Source: a virus
DNA: 21,743 nt
Strand: one strand, 5' to 3'
Virus record (IMG/VR): IMGVR_UViG_3300038463_000229
Location: 1-21,743 of that record
The notes under the pieces are model-generated. The model was not told the origin of the DNA. It made no database searches and worked only from the letters and a program-made list of their open reading frames with translations. The translations under genes were made by a program, and so were the position numbers. This document shows, piece after piece, positions 14,036-19,791 of the stretch (position 1 is its first letter; the number at the start of each line of letters is the position of its first letter).

Positions 14036-14302
14036 ATGGATGGTCAAACACTATTGCAGGTGGCACAAGGCAATCCTGGGGCGTTTAACGTGCTCGGAAA
14101 AATCATGGAAACTGACGCAAAGTTTTTAAACCCGCTCTGCATTGCCCTGCTATTGACGCAAAGCAAAAGCTACGGGCTTTGGGTGGTCTTTAAAGACATG
14201 TGCAAATTTGATATTCAAAAAACCATGGCTACGCTCAAAGATTGGTATGACCATTCTACCGAGCCGCTTGAGCTTTGGTGCGAAGCCAAAGGATTTAAAT
14301 AA
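14036..14302 (+). CDS. Hypothetical protein (88 aa) after the SNF2 gene
   Basis: The ATG immediately follows the SNF2 stop. The protein is helical (LLQVAQGNPGAFNVLGKIME, then FLNPLCIALLLTQSKSYGLW..., ending EAKGFK) with two Trp-containing stretches. No signal or clear membrane segment is seen; the LCIALLL run is too short. The direct adjacency suggests it is made with the helicase and may act with it; this is inference. No family is recognised. Confidence 0.65.
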   Translation: MDGQTLLQVAQGNPGAFNVLGKIMETDAKFLNPLCIALLLTQSKSYGLWVVFKDMCKFDIQKTMATLKDWYDHSTEPLELWCEAKGFK

Positions 14303-14347
14303 ACAACGCCAGCAACACCGCCGGCTAACTTCAGGGAGTTTTTGAAC

Positions 14348-14785
14348 ATGACTATTGGCATCATCCTAGACCCGAATTTGTCTTTTCGCATTGCCGCTGT
14401 CCAGTTGCGCGCCTACGCCGACCGGCTAGATAAACTTTCCGACGCCGATGGCGCGGAAGCGCCGGCTGCCCGTGAGACGCTTGACGACGGCGCCCCGGTC
14501 CCCGCGAAAAAGCGCGGGCGCCCGGCTAAAGTAGCCGCGCCCGTGGAAGTGGAAGTCGAAACCGAAGAGGAAGCGGACCCATTCGGCGAGCCGGAAGCCG
14601 AAGACGCCGCCGAGCCGGAAGTCACCACTCAAATGGTGATGGCCGCCGCTAAGAAATACGACACCAAAAACGGCCGCGAAAAAATGTTGAAAATTCTTGG
14701 CCGCTTTTTGCCCGCCGGCAAGAAAAGCATTAACGATGTGCCGAGCGACCAGCTTGCTGCCTGCCTCAAAGCTTTCGGCGGCTGA
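14348..14785 (+). CDS. AT-hook protein with acidic linker and C-terminal helical domain
   Basis: GGGAG (14334-14338) supports the ATG at 14348 rather than the TTG six bases upstream. The 145-residue protein has an N-terminal helix (about 10-30), an AT-hook KKRGRPAK (54-61) for minor-groove contact with A/T-rich DNA, a strongly acidic stretch (about 66-92) and a folded C-terminus (about 94-145: TQMVMAAAKKYDTKNGREKM, FLPAGKKSINDVPSDQLAAC). This last part resembles a small helical domain common at the ends of phage DNA-binding proteins. A role in replication or recombination is inferred from its place between the SNF2 and DUF2800 genes. A hairpin follows the stop. Confidence 0.75.
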   Translation: MTIGIILDPNLSFRIAAVQLRAYADRLDKLSDADGAEAPAARETLDDGAPVPAKKRGRPAKVAAPVEVEVETEEEADPFGEPEAEDAAEPEVTTQMVMAAAKKYDTKNGREKMLKILGRFLPAGKKSINDVPSDQLAACLKAFGG

Positions 14786-14791
14786 AAAAGA

Positions 14792-14819
14792 AAACCCTGG
14801 CCATCGCTGGTCAGGGTTT
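14792..14819. terminator. Hairpin after the AT-hook gene (partial terminator)
   Basis: AAACCCTG (14792-14799) pairs with CAGGGTTT (14812-14819) across a 12-base loop. The T-run after it on the plus strand is only three bases, whereas the minus strand reads through TTTTCTTTTT. So it may terminate leftward transcription better than rightward, or simply attenuate the operon. Confidence 0.55.
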
Positions 14820-14899
14820 CAAGCTCAACTCAAAAATGGATGCATCCTATGACTGTAACAAAGGGCGGCCGGACACGCAAATATAAAGGGGGTGGCACA

Positions 14900-16327
14900 G
14901 TGAAGCCTAATGAAGAAAAAGCGCACGCGGTATACTCCGCATCAGGGTCTTCACGTTGGCTTAGCTGTCCAGCGTCAATTACTCTTTCTGAAAAAGCCCC
15001 GCCTCAACGGGAAAGTCCTTATGCTTTGGAAGGCACACGGGCGCACGAATGTTTTGAGGCATTCCTTAAGAATGGTAAAACCGCTGCCAAGAAAACTAAA
15101 GACATGCTTTTTGGCAGCTACCCGCAAGATATGGTAGAGCATACGCATGATGCAGCAATTGAGGTATGGAATAGGGCCAGCAATCTCCCGATATTGAGCG
15201 AAACAAAAGTTGACTTGTCTTTCATATCACCCAATATGTGGGGCACCGTCGATGCGGCAATAGTAGATGAATTTGGACGGTTAACGGTCATTGACTATAA
15301 GCACGGAATTGGTCACACAGTTGATCCAATCAATAACTCGCAACTGGCCTATTATGCGTTAGGACTTTCACATAAGTACGAGCATAATTTTCTTGACGTT
15401 GCCATGGTCATTATCCAACCACGCGCCCGCGACGAGTCAGCGCCAGTAAAAGAATGGATAGCCTCAATTGACGAGCTTAGGGCGTGGGAGGATGTTTTTC
15501 GTAAAGGCATAGCCGCATGTGAAGACCCTTTTTCAGATTATGTTGCTGGTGACCACTGCCGGTGGTGCCCAGCTAAAACTATCTGTCCGGCAATAAGTGA
15601 CCGCGCCATGGTGCAAGCTCAAATAGATTTCAATCCGAGTATTGGTCAAATTGCGGGGTTACCTGTTCCTCAAAATTTTACACTGCCAAATCTCGGGCGC
15701 GTTTTAGACGCATGTAAGCGGCTTGAGGTTTGGATTGAAGCGGTACGGGAGCACGCCCTTATGGTTATGGAGCGCGGCGGCGAAGTGGACGGGTTTAAGC
15801 TCGTGCAAAAGCGGTCAACGCGTAAATGGTTGCCAGGCACTGAAGCCATCCTAGAAAAAAGTTTCAGCGACGCCGAAATATATGAGAAAAAGCTGCTTTC
15901 ACCGGCGCAATTTGAAAAGAAATTCAAATACAAAAAAGAATTATTAGCCGCGTACACCACTAACGAGTCATCGGGAGTCACCATCGTGGAAACAACGGAT
16001 AAACGCCAAGCCATCAATCAAATTAATGTCGATTTTGCCAGCCTACCAGACACCGTGGCTTCGGACGGCGTGGCGACAGTCAATGACGACAGCCCGGCCG
16101 ATGACGTGGCAGCGGCTTTCGAAACTGACGAGCCGCAAGGCTTGGCCGTGCTCAAGCGCAAGCGTAAGAAAAAAGCAGCGCCTAATGCGGTGCCAAAGAA
16201 AAAGGTAGCCAAGAAAGCTATCAAAAAGCCCTTGCCAAAAGCCGCTACAAAAAATATAAAGTTAAAGAAAAAAGCTACTAAAAAGAAAGCTAAGCCCGTC
16301 AAAAAGGCAAAGCGGAAGTCACGTTAA
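14900..16327 (+). CDS. DUF2800 Cas4/RecB-like nuclease with lysine-rich tail
   Basis: I choose the GTG at 14900 because AAAGGGGG lies 7 bases upstream; the ATGs at 14840 and 14849 lack a ribosome site and would add up to 20 basic residues. From the GTG there are 475 residues. SGSSRWLSCPAS (C23), EGTRAHE, MWGTVDAAIV (D118), VIDYK (D132, K134) and QLAYYALGL (Q148) form the PD-(D/E)XK nuclease core. HCRWCPAKTIC (C220, C223, C229) together with C23 gives the four-Cys Fe-S site of Cas4/AddB-type enzymes. The last 60 residues are almost all Lys, Ala and Pro, histone H1-like, and unusual for the family. DUF2800 proteins are phage recombination/replication exonucleases; here the gene is paired with DUF2815 next door. 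Confidence 0.92.
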   Translation: MKPNEEKAHAVYSASGSSRWLSCPASITLSEKAPPQRESPYALEGTRAHECFEAFLKNGKTAAKKTKDMLFGSYPQDMVEHTHDAAIEVWNRASNLPILSETKVDLSFISPNMWGTVDAAIVDEFGRLTVIDYKHGIGHTVDPINNSQLAYYALGLSHKYEHNFLDVAMVIIQPRARDESAPVKEWIASIDELRAWEDVFRKGIAACEDPFSDYVAGDHCRWCPAKTICPAISDRAMVQAQIDFNPSIGQIAGLPVPQNFTLPNLGRVLDACKRLEVWIEAVREHALMVMERGGEVDGFKLVQKRSTRKWLPGTEAILEKSFSDAEIYEKKLLSPAQFEKKFKYKKELLAAYTTNESSGVTIVETTDKRQAINQINVDFASLPDTVASDGVATVNDDSPADDVAAAFETDEPQGLAVLKRKRKKKAAPNAVPKKKVAKKAIKKPLPKAATKNIKLKKKATKKKAKPVKKAKRKSR

Positions 16328-16351
16328 ACACTTTTCACGGAGTCACGAGTC

Positions 16352-16984
16352 ATGGCACAAGCACAGGTAGCAGGTAAGGGCAAACCGGCGGCAGCGGACA
16401 AATACGCCAAAACGCGGGTGACCACGCCCGAGTTTCGGGTGAGTTTCGCCCACGTCTTCAAGCCAAGCGCCTATGAAGGGCAAGAGCCCAAGTATAGCGT
16501 GGTAATGCTTTTCCCGAAGTCCACCGACATTAAAGCGCTAAAAATTGCGGCGGCCGAAGCGGTGAAAGCCAAGTACGGCGAAGACAAGACCAAGTGGCCT
16601 AAAAACCTCAAGCTTCCGTTTCGGGACGGCGACGTGCCGACCGGTGACCGTGAAGAGCCGCTTGACGGTTATGCCGGCCATTATTTTGTCAACGCTACGA
16701 GTAAAGAGCGTCCCGACTTGGTGGACGGCAAGTTGTCGCCCATCGCCGAAACTGACGGCACCTTTTATTCGGGTTGCTATGCCCACGCCACCATCAATGC
16801 CTATTGCTACGATGTAAGTGGCAATAAAGGTGTGGCTTTTGGGCTTAACAACATTCAAAAACTTCGCGACGGAAAATCTTTTGCGGGCAAAAAAGCTGCC
16901 GTCGATGATTTTGACGCGGTTGAAGACGTTGACGGCGTGGACGTTGACGCCGACGCGCCAGCCGAAGACGACCCGTTTAGCTGA
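16352..16984 (+). CDS. DUF2815 single-stranded DNA-binding protein
   Basis: The 210-residue protein starts after CGGAG. TTPEFRVSFAHVFKPSAYEG, KYSVVMLFPKSTD, FRDGD, YAGHYFVNATSKERPDLVDG, and ETDGTFYSGCYAHATINAY with VAFGLNNIQKLRDG match the DUF2815 family, an OB-fold related to T7 gp2.5. The C-terminus (about 185-210) is acidic and ends DDPFS, with a near-terminal Phe, as in SSBs that recruit partner proteins. It lies directly after DUF2800 and upstream of a strong terminator, and probably coats ssDNA for the nuclease, polymerase and helicases. Confidence 0.92.
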   Translation: MAQAQVAGKGKPAAADKYAKTRVTTPEFRVSFAHVFKPSAYEGQEPKYSVVMLFPKSTDIKALKIAAAEAVKAKYGEDKTKWPKNLKLPFRDGDVPTGDREEPLDGYAGHYFVNATSKERPDLVDGKLSPIAETDGTFYSGCYAHATINAYCYDVSGNKGVAFGLNNIQKLRDGKSFAGKKAAVDDFDAVEDVDGVDVDADAPAEDDPFS

Positions 16985-17044
16985 GAGTTTCATTACCGTA
17001 GCTAAGTGCTTGCCAATTCTTAGCCTTCGGTGATTTTCTCAAAG

Positions 17045-17096
17045 TGCCCCGGTGCAGGGTCATAGCTGTCAGCCGGGGCATTCTTTTCCCATTTTT
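17045..17096 (+). terminator. Rho-independent terminator after the SSB gene
   Basis: TGCCCCGG (17045-17052) pairs with CCGGGGCA (17073-17080), a GC-rich 8-bp stem, followed by TTCTTTTCCCATTTTT. The U-rich tail suits rightward termination about 60 bases after the SSB stop. The genes downstream would then need their own promoter. Confidence 0.8.
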
Positions 17097-17106
17097 CAGG
17101 TTGGGC

Positions 17107-17223
17107 ATGGAAACACCCTACACCAAAGATTCAGCGGTCAAGGCTGATATTGCAATCGTCCTAAGCTTGCAAAACGCCTGTCCCAAAACTAGAAACTGTC
17201 GCGGGGTAATTTTGAATGAGTAA
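17107..17223 (+). CDS. Small hypothetical ORF (38 aa) leading into the HTH gene
   Basis: METPYTKDSAVKADIAIVLS and then LQNACPKTRNCRGVILNE ends at a stop that overlaps the HTH start (AATGAGTAA). The upstream site is only AGGTTGGG. It may be a real short gene or a leader that couples translation; nothing else identifies it. Confidence 0.35.
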   Translation: METPYTKDSAVKADIAIVLSLQNACPKTRNCRGVILNE

Positions 17224-17614
17224 ACCCAACCTAGGCAAGAAGCTCAAAGCGAAGCGGATTCAAGAGGGTCTGTCGCTTCGCGAGCTGGCGCGGATTGTTG
17301 GGATTTCGTTCTCGGGATTGTCTCGCATCGAGCGAGGCGTCGGATACAATATGGACGATACGATTCAACGGGTTAACCGTTGGATCGAAATCGGAGTTGG
17401 CAGCGAGAAAAAGGAGCGGCATGGGCGGCCGTGGATTTTGACTGTCGAACAAAGATTGGCTCGGATTGAGCAGGCGTTGGGACTTGGTGGCGACCTTAGC
17501 GAGTCGCGTTCTCAATCCGGCGATACCACATCAGGCAGCATGCAAAATCCAGTATGCCTTGATGGTTCTGCACCTTCCGTTCGTAGCGTATCCGGAGACC
17601 CCGGTAATTGTTGA
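17216..17614 (+). CDS. XRE-type helix-turn-helix protein, C-terminus altered by IS remnant
   Basis: Residues 1-60 are a classic HTH_3 domain: LGKKLKAKRIQEGLSLRELA, RIVGISFSGLSRIERG. After a linker, LTVEQRLARIEQALGLGG (76-92) reads as a short coiled coil, possibly for dimerisation. From about residue 94 to the end (132) the sequence is the antisense of a transposase fragment and is unlike a natural domain, so the native C-terminus has been replaced. It could be a second regulator, for late or lysogeny genes; nothing shows its target. The HTH part is intact and may still work. Confidence 0.7.
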   Translation: MSKPNLGKKLKAKRIQEGLSLRELARIVGISFSGLSRIERGVGYNMDDTIQRVNRWIEIGVGSEKKERHGRPWILTVEQRLARIEQALGLGGDLSESRSQSGDTTSGSMQNPVCLDGSAPSVRSVSGDPGNC

Positions 17615-17684
17615 ACCAAGCATGACAACGCTCCACAACCCAACGGCGAGGCGTATGAAACTTTGTTGCACGAAGCCGTTTCAT
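17496..17684 (-). mobile_element. IS5-family transposase C-terminal fragment
   Basis: Minus-strand reading gives RATKFHTPRRWVVERCHAWF followed by NYRGLRIRYERKVQNHQGIL and DFACCLMWYRRI. This is the end of an IS5-group DDE transposase (RRWVVER..AW with the catalytic Glu, then ..RRL..RYE and a helical end). Only about 60 codons remain, and the catalytic Asp residues are gone. No inverted repeat pair is found, so it is an immobile scrap. It overlaps the end of the HTH gene and lies just before a truncated membrane-protein frame, marking a past insertion and deletion. Confidence 0.75.
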
Positions 17685-17818
17685 CGGTTATCGCCGCCGT
17701 CGTGATGTATGTCGGCGGTTTGGCGTTGCGGCTGGCGAAGGATGTGAACCAGGCGTTTTGCAAGCTTAGGACGATTGAGAAAGAACTTGCGGAGCTAAAG
17801 GAAAAGATAGGCAAATGA
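17648..17818 (+). pseudogene. Truncated single-helix membrane protein with coiled coil
   Basis: The frame from about 17648 reads EAYETLLHEAVSSVIAAVVM and YVGGLALRLAKDVNQAFCKL, then RTIEKELAELKEKIGK and TGA. That is one hydrophobic helix (about VSSVIAAVVMYVGGLAL) followed by a heptad-type coiled coil. A TGA at 17612-17614 closes the frame upstream. No ATG with a ribosome site precedes the helix; only TTG (17663) or the ATG inside the helix (17705) are available. Its 5' end was probably lost with the transposase insertion. Small membrane/coiled-coil proteins of this kind can be lysis or immunity factors, but no family is recognised. Confidence 0.45.
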
Positions 17819-17846
17819 TGAACCGGCGTTTTGGGAGGGAGCAGGG

Positions 17847-18161
17847 ATGAAAAAGAAAGCAAAGACGACAAAGAAAAAGACGACGAAGGCATTGCGCCCA
17901 GTCATCATTACAACCGCACATCGCGGTGTGTTTTTCGGCTATGCCACGAACACAGATGGCGACACGATCAAGTTGAAAGATGCACGCCTATGCGTCTACT
18001 GGTCCGCTGACCTCAAAGGCTTCATGGGTCTAGCATCGACGGGGCCTACCGCTAAATGCCGGATTGGTCCGCGTGCTGACGTTGAATGCCGAAACGTAAC
18101 AGCTGTCATTGAGGTTACCGATGAAGCATCTAAGGCGTGGGAAAGTGCGCCATGGTCGTGA
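17847..18161 (+). CDS. DUF6948 family protein
   Basis: GGGAGGGAGCAGGG precedes the ATG. After a Lys/Thr-rich head (1-15, KKKAKTTKKKTTK), the 104-residue protein matches the pattern I know as DUF6948: RPVIITTAHRGVFFGYATNT, IKLKDARLCVYWSADLKGFM, LASTGPTAKCRIGPRAD, and a C-terminal VTDEASKAWESAPWS. The family is common in phages and prophages and has no known function. The stop lies inside the start region of the glycine-repeat gene (GCGCCATGG), the same overlap as at 11.9 kb. A shorter relative of the last residues is the mini-ORF at 11888. Confidence 0.75.
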   Translation: MKKKAKTTKKKTTKALRPVIITTAHRGVFFGYATNTDGDTIKLKDARLCVYWSADLKGFMGLASTGPTAKCRIGPRADVECRNVTAVIEVTDEASKAWESAPWS

Positions 18162-18418
18162 GTAAAGGCGTTCTGCCTGAATGGTGCTACGGCGACGGCT
18201 ACGGCGACGGCGACGGCTACGGCGACGGCTACGGCTACGGCTACGGCTCCGGCTCCGGCTCCGGCGACGGCTCCGGCTCCGGCTCCGGCGACGGCTCCGG
18301 CTACGGCTCCGGCGACGGCTCCGGCTACGGCTACGGCGACAGCTCCGGCTACGGCTACGGCTCCGGCTCCGGCGACGGCTCCGGCTACGGCTCCGGCGAC
18401 GGCAGGAGTGAACCTTGA
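18152..18418 (+). CDS. Glycine-dipeptide repeat protein, copy 2 (LPEWC head)
   Basis: The start is the ATG in CCATGG at 18152. The head MVVSKGVLPEWC is nearly that of copy 1 (MAVIKGKLPEWC). It is followed by 36 dipeptides of Tyr, Ser or Asp with Gly (one Asp-Ser) and a very short tail RSEP. There is no non-repeat C-terminal domain as in copy 1. The final codons AGGAGT form the Shine-Dalgarno of the next gene, and the TGA overlaps its TTG start. Predicted disordered and acidic/aromatic, with a single Cys in the head that could form a disulphide or a link to a partner. Function unknown. Confidence 0.7.
   Translation: MVVSKGVLPEWCYGDGYGDGDGYGDGYGYGYGSGSGSGDGSGSGSGDGSGYGSGDGSGYGYGDSSGYGYGSGSGDGSGYGSGDGRSEP
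18188..18403 (+). repeat. 6-bp tandem repeat (NNC GGC), 36 units
   Basis: Units TACGGC, GACGGC and TCCGGC alternate without gaps for 216 bases; one unit is GACAGC (near 18338). Within the array longer blocks repeat, such as GACGGCTCCGGC and TACGGCTACGGC, which points to unequal copying of multi-unit segments. Confidence 0.9.
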
Positions 18419-18609
18419 CCGATTGGTATGAACAACCCCTTCCTATTCAGCATGGCCAAGATAAGCGCGGCCATCGTCGCGGCGCCGGTGGCGGCACGCT
18501 CATGTTTGCCCGGTCATTACAAAATTATTGGTCAAAAAAGGGCAAGCTTTCCCTTCGTCAGTATGACGTGCTGAAATCTATGTACGACGAATTGAAAGGC
18601 AACCAGTGA
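18415..18609 (+). CDS. Small basic hypothetical protein (64 aa)
   Basis: The TTG start at 18415 overlaps the previous stop (TTGA) and has AGGAG 6 bases upstream, inside the end of the repeat gene. The protein MTDWYEQPLPIQHGQDKRGH, then FARSLQNYWSKKGKLSLRQY..., is basic in the middle and helical at the end (DVLKSMYDELKGNQ). No family is recognised. Its last TGA overlaps the GTG start of the glycosyltransferase (GTGA). Confidence 0.6.
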   Translation: MTDWYEQPLPIQHGQDKRGHRRGAGGGTLMFARSLQNYWSKKGKLSLRQYDVLKSMYDELKGNQ

Positions 18610-19598
18610 TTGTTAGTACGACGCTTGCCGGCCCCGGCAGTGAAGGCATTATTGGCGATGCACTAGCAAGCGTGGCACCAGTAGTGGACCGGTGCATAGT
18701 TATTGATACAAGGCCCTCGCCGGTTAAAGTACCGTTCTTAGACGTGCCCCGAGACACGTATATTTGCTACTATACTTGGACTGGCAGTTTTTCCGACGCC
18801 CGCAATTTCGCGTTAGGCGTGGCTGCCAGCATAGGCGCGGAATGGGCTCTCACTATAGACGCTGACGAGCGGTTAGTACCTGCCGGGCCTAATGACCGCC
18901 TTAGCAAGCCAAATATTTCTTATGCTGACGTTGAGCTTTGCTATGACGAAGCCCGGACCTACGCCAAAGAACGGTGGATAAGGCTACCGCTGAAACCCGG
19001 CGCCGGGTGGGTTGGCCCCACGCACGAATGCTTTTTAGCCGGCAAAGGCGCCCGGATTATCACTAATCCCCACATGCGCGTGCGCGAGCTTCCGAAAACG
19101 CCCGAGCAACTGCTTAGAAAATTCCAGCGCGACCGTGACGTGCTCGAAAAATATTGTATGGAGCATAAGGACGATAGCCGGTGGTGGTTTTATCTCGCGG
19201 AAACCTACCGCAACCTCGGGGACACCAAGATGGCAAGTGAAACCTATAGTCTTTGTGCCCAGAAATCCAATTGGGACGAAGAGAAAGCTTGGTCGCTTTA
19301 TTGTGTTGCCAAAATTGAGGCGCTTGAGGGCCAATATCGCTCAGCCTTGGGCTATTGCGTCTATACCTTGTTAGCCCATCCCGGCTTTGCCGAAGCTGCC
19401 GCGCTCGCCGCCTGGTGCGAAAGCAAGCGCGGTCACCACAAAGCTACAGTCTACTGGTGCAAAATTTCCCAGACCATCGACGAAGCGGAAAAAGGCTATT
19501 CAGGTTTAACACGTATTGGCTTCCGCGACGCGTCGGTGCTTGGTTGGGTATATAACCTAGCGCAATATGCTTGGGACCACCTAAATGCCACGCCCTAA
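18606..19598 (+). CDS. GT2-type glycosyltransferase with TPR-like C-terminus
   Basis: The GTG start overlaps the previous stop. The 330-residue protein begins with the GT-A fold: STTLAGPGSEGIIGDALAS, VIDTRPSP, FSDARNFALGVAASIGAEWA and LTIDADERL, the DxD metal/nucleotide-sugar motif (D85, D87). The Asp-Ala-Arg-Asn sequence preceding is typical of GT2 enzymes. From about residue 180 the sequence becomes helical with TPR-like spacing (WWFYLAETYRNLGDTKMASE, LGYCVYTLLAHPGFAEAAAL). GT2-TPR enzymes often glycosylate peptides or proteins. Here, within a phage replication operon, targets could be a virion or host surface protein, or modified DNA bases; the sequence does not show which. The 3' end precedes a membrane-protein gene. 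Confidence 0.85.
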   Translation: MIVSTTLAGPGSEGIIGDALASVAPVVDRCIVIDTRPSPVKVPFLDVPRDTYICYYTWTGSFSDARNFALGVAASIGAEWALTIDADERLVPAGPNDRLSKPNISYADVELCYDEARTYAKERWIRLPLKPGAGWVGPTHECFLAGKGARIITNPHMRVRELPKTPEQLLRKFQRDRDVLEKYCMEHKDDSRWWFYLAETYRNLGDTKMASETYSLCAQKSNWDEEKAWSLYCVAKIEALEGQYRSALGYCVYTLLAHPGFAEAAALAAWCESKRGHHKATVYWCKISQTIDEAEKGYSGLTRIGFRDASVLGWVYNLAQYAWDHLNATP

Positions 19599-19638
19599 AG
19601 TCACCATCATCGCAATGAAATTACGGGGAGGGCGCACC

Positions 19639-19791
19639 ATGTTTGAGATTTGGTGGCTGGTCAAGCTCTTGGCACTTTTTATCTTGGTGCCCTTGGCCGT
19701 CATCGGCTTTGGACAGATTTTGGTGTGCCATAAAGACCACCCGAAAAAACCTGTGCTTGAATGCCTGGTGCATCGGGTGACCGGTCCATGA
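19639..19791 (+). CDS. Single-helix membrane protein (50 aa)
   Basis: The ATG at 19639 follows GGGGAGG at a spacing of about 7; an in-frame ATG at 19585 lies inside the glycosyltransferase gene without a ribosome site. WWLVKLLALFILVPLAVIGF is one strong transmembrane segment. A short hydrophilic end (HKDHPKKPVLECLVHRVTGP) with two Cys follows. The type of insertion cannot be told from charge alone. The TGA overlaps the polymerase ATG (ATGA). No family is recognised; a holin-like or membrane-anchor role is possible but unsupported. Confidence 0.65.
   Translation: MFEIWWLVKLLALFILVPLAVIGFGQILVCHKDHPKKPVLECLVHRVTGP

Noticed and set aside
14413-14632. Minus-strand frames opposite the AT-hook gene
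   Set aside because: They are Ser/Gly/Phe-rich antisense shadows of the acidic linker.
16018-16302. Hydrophobic minus-strand frame opposite the DUF2800 tail
   Set aside because: The Phe/Leu-rich translation is simply the complement of the AAA/AAG lysine codons, not a membrane protein.
11974-18403. CRISPR array
   Set aside because: The repeats are 6 bp and directly adjacent with no unique spacers; they code for protein.
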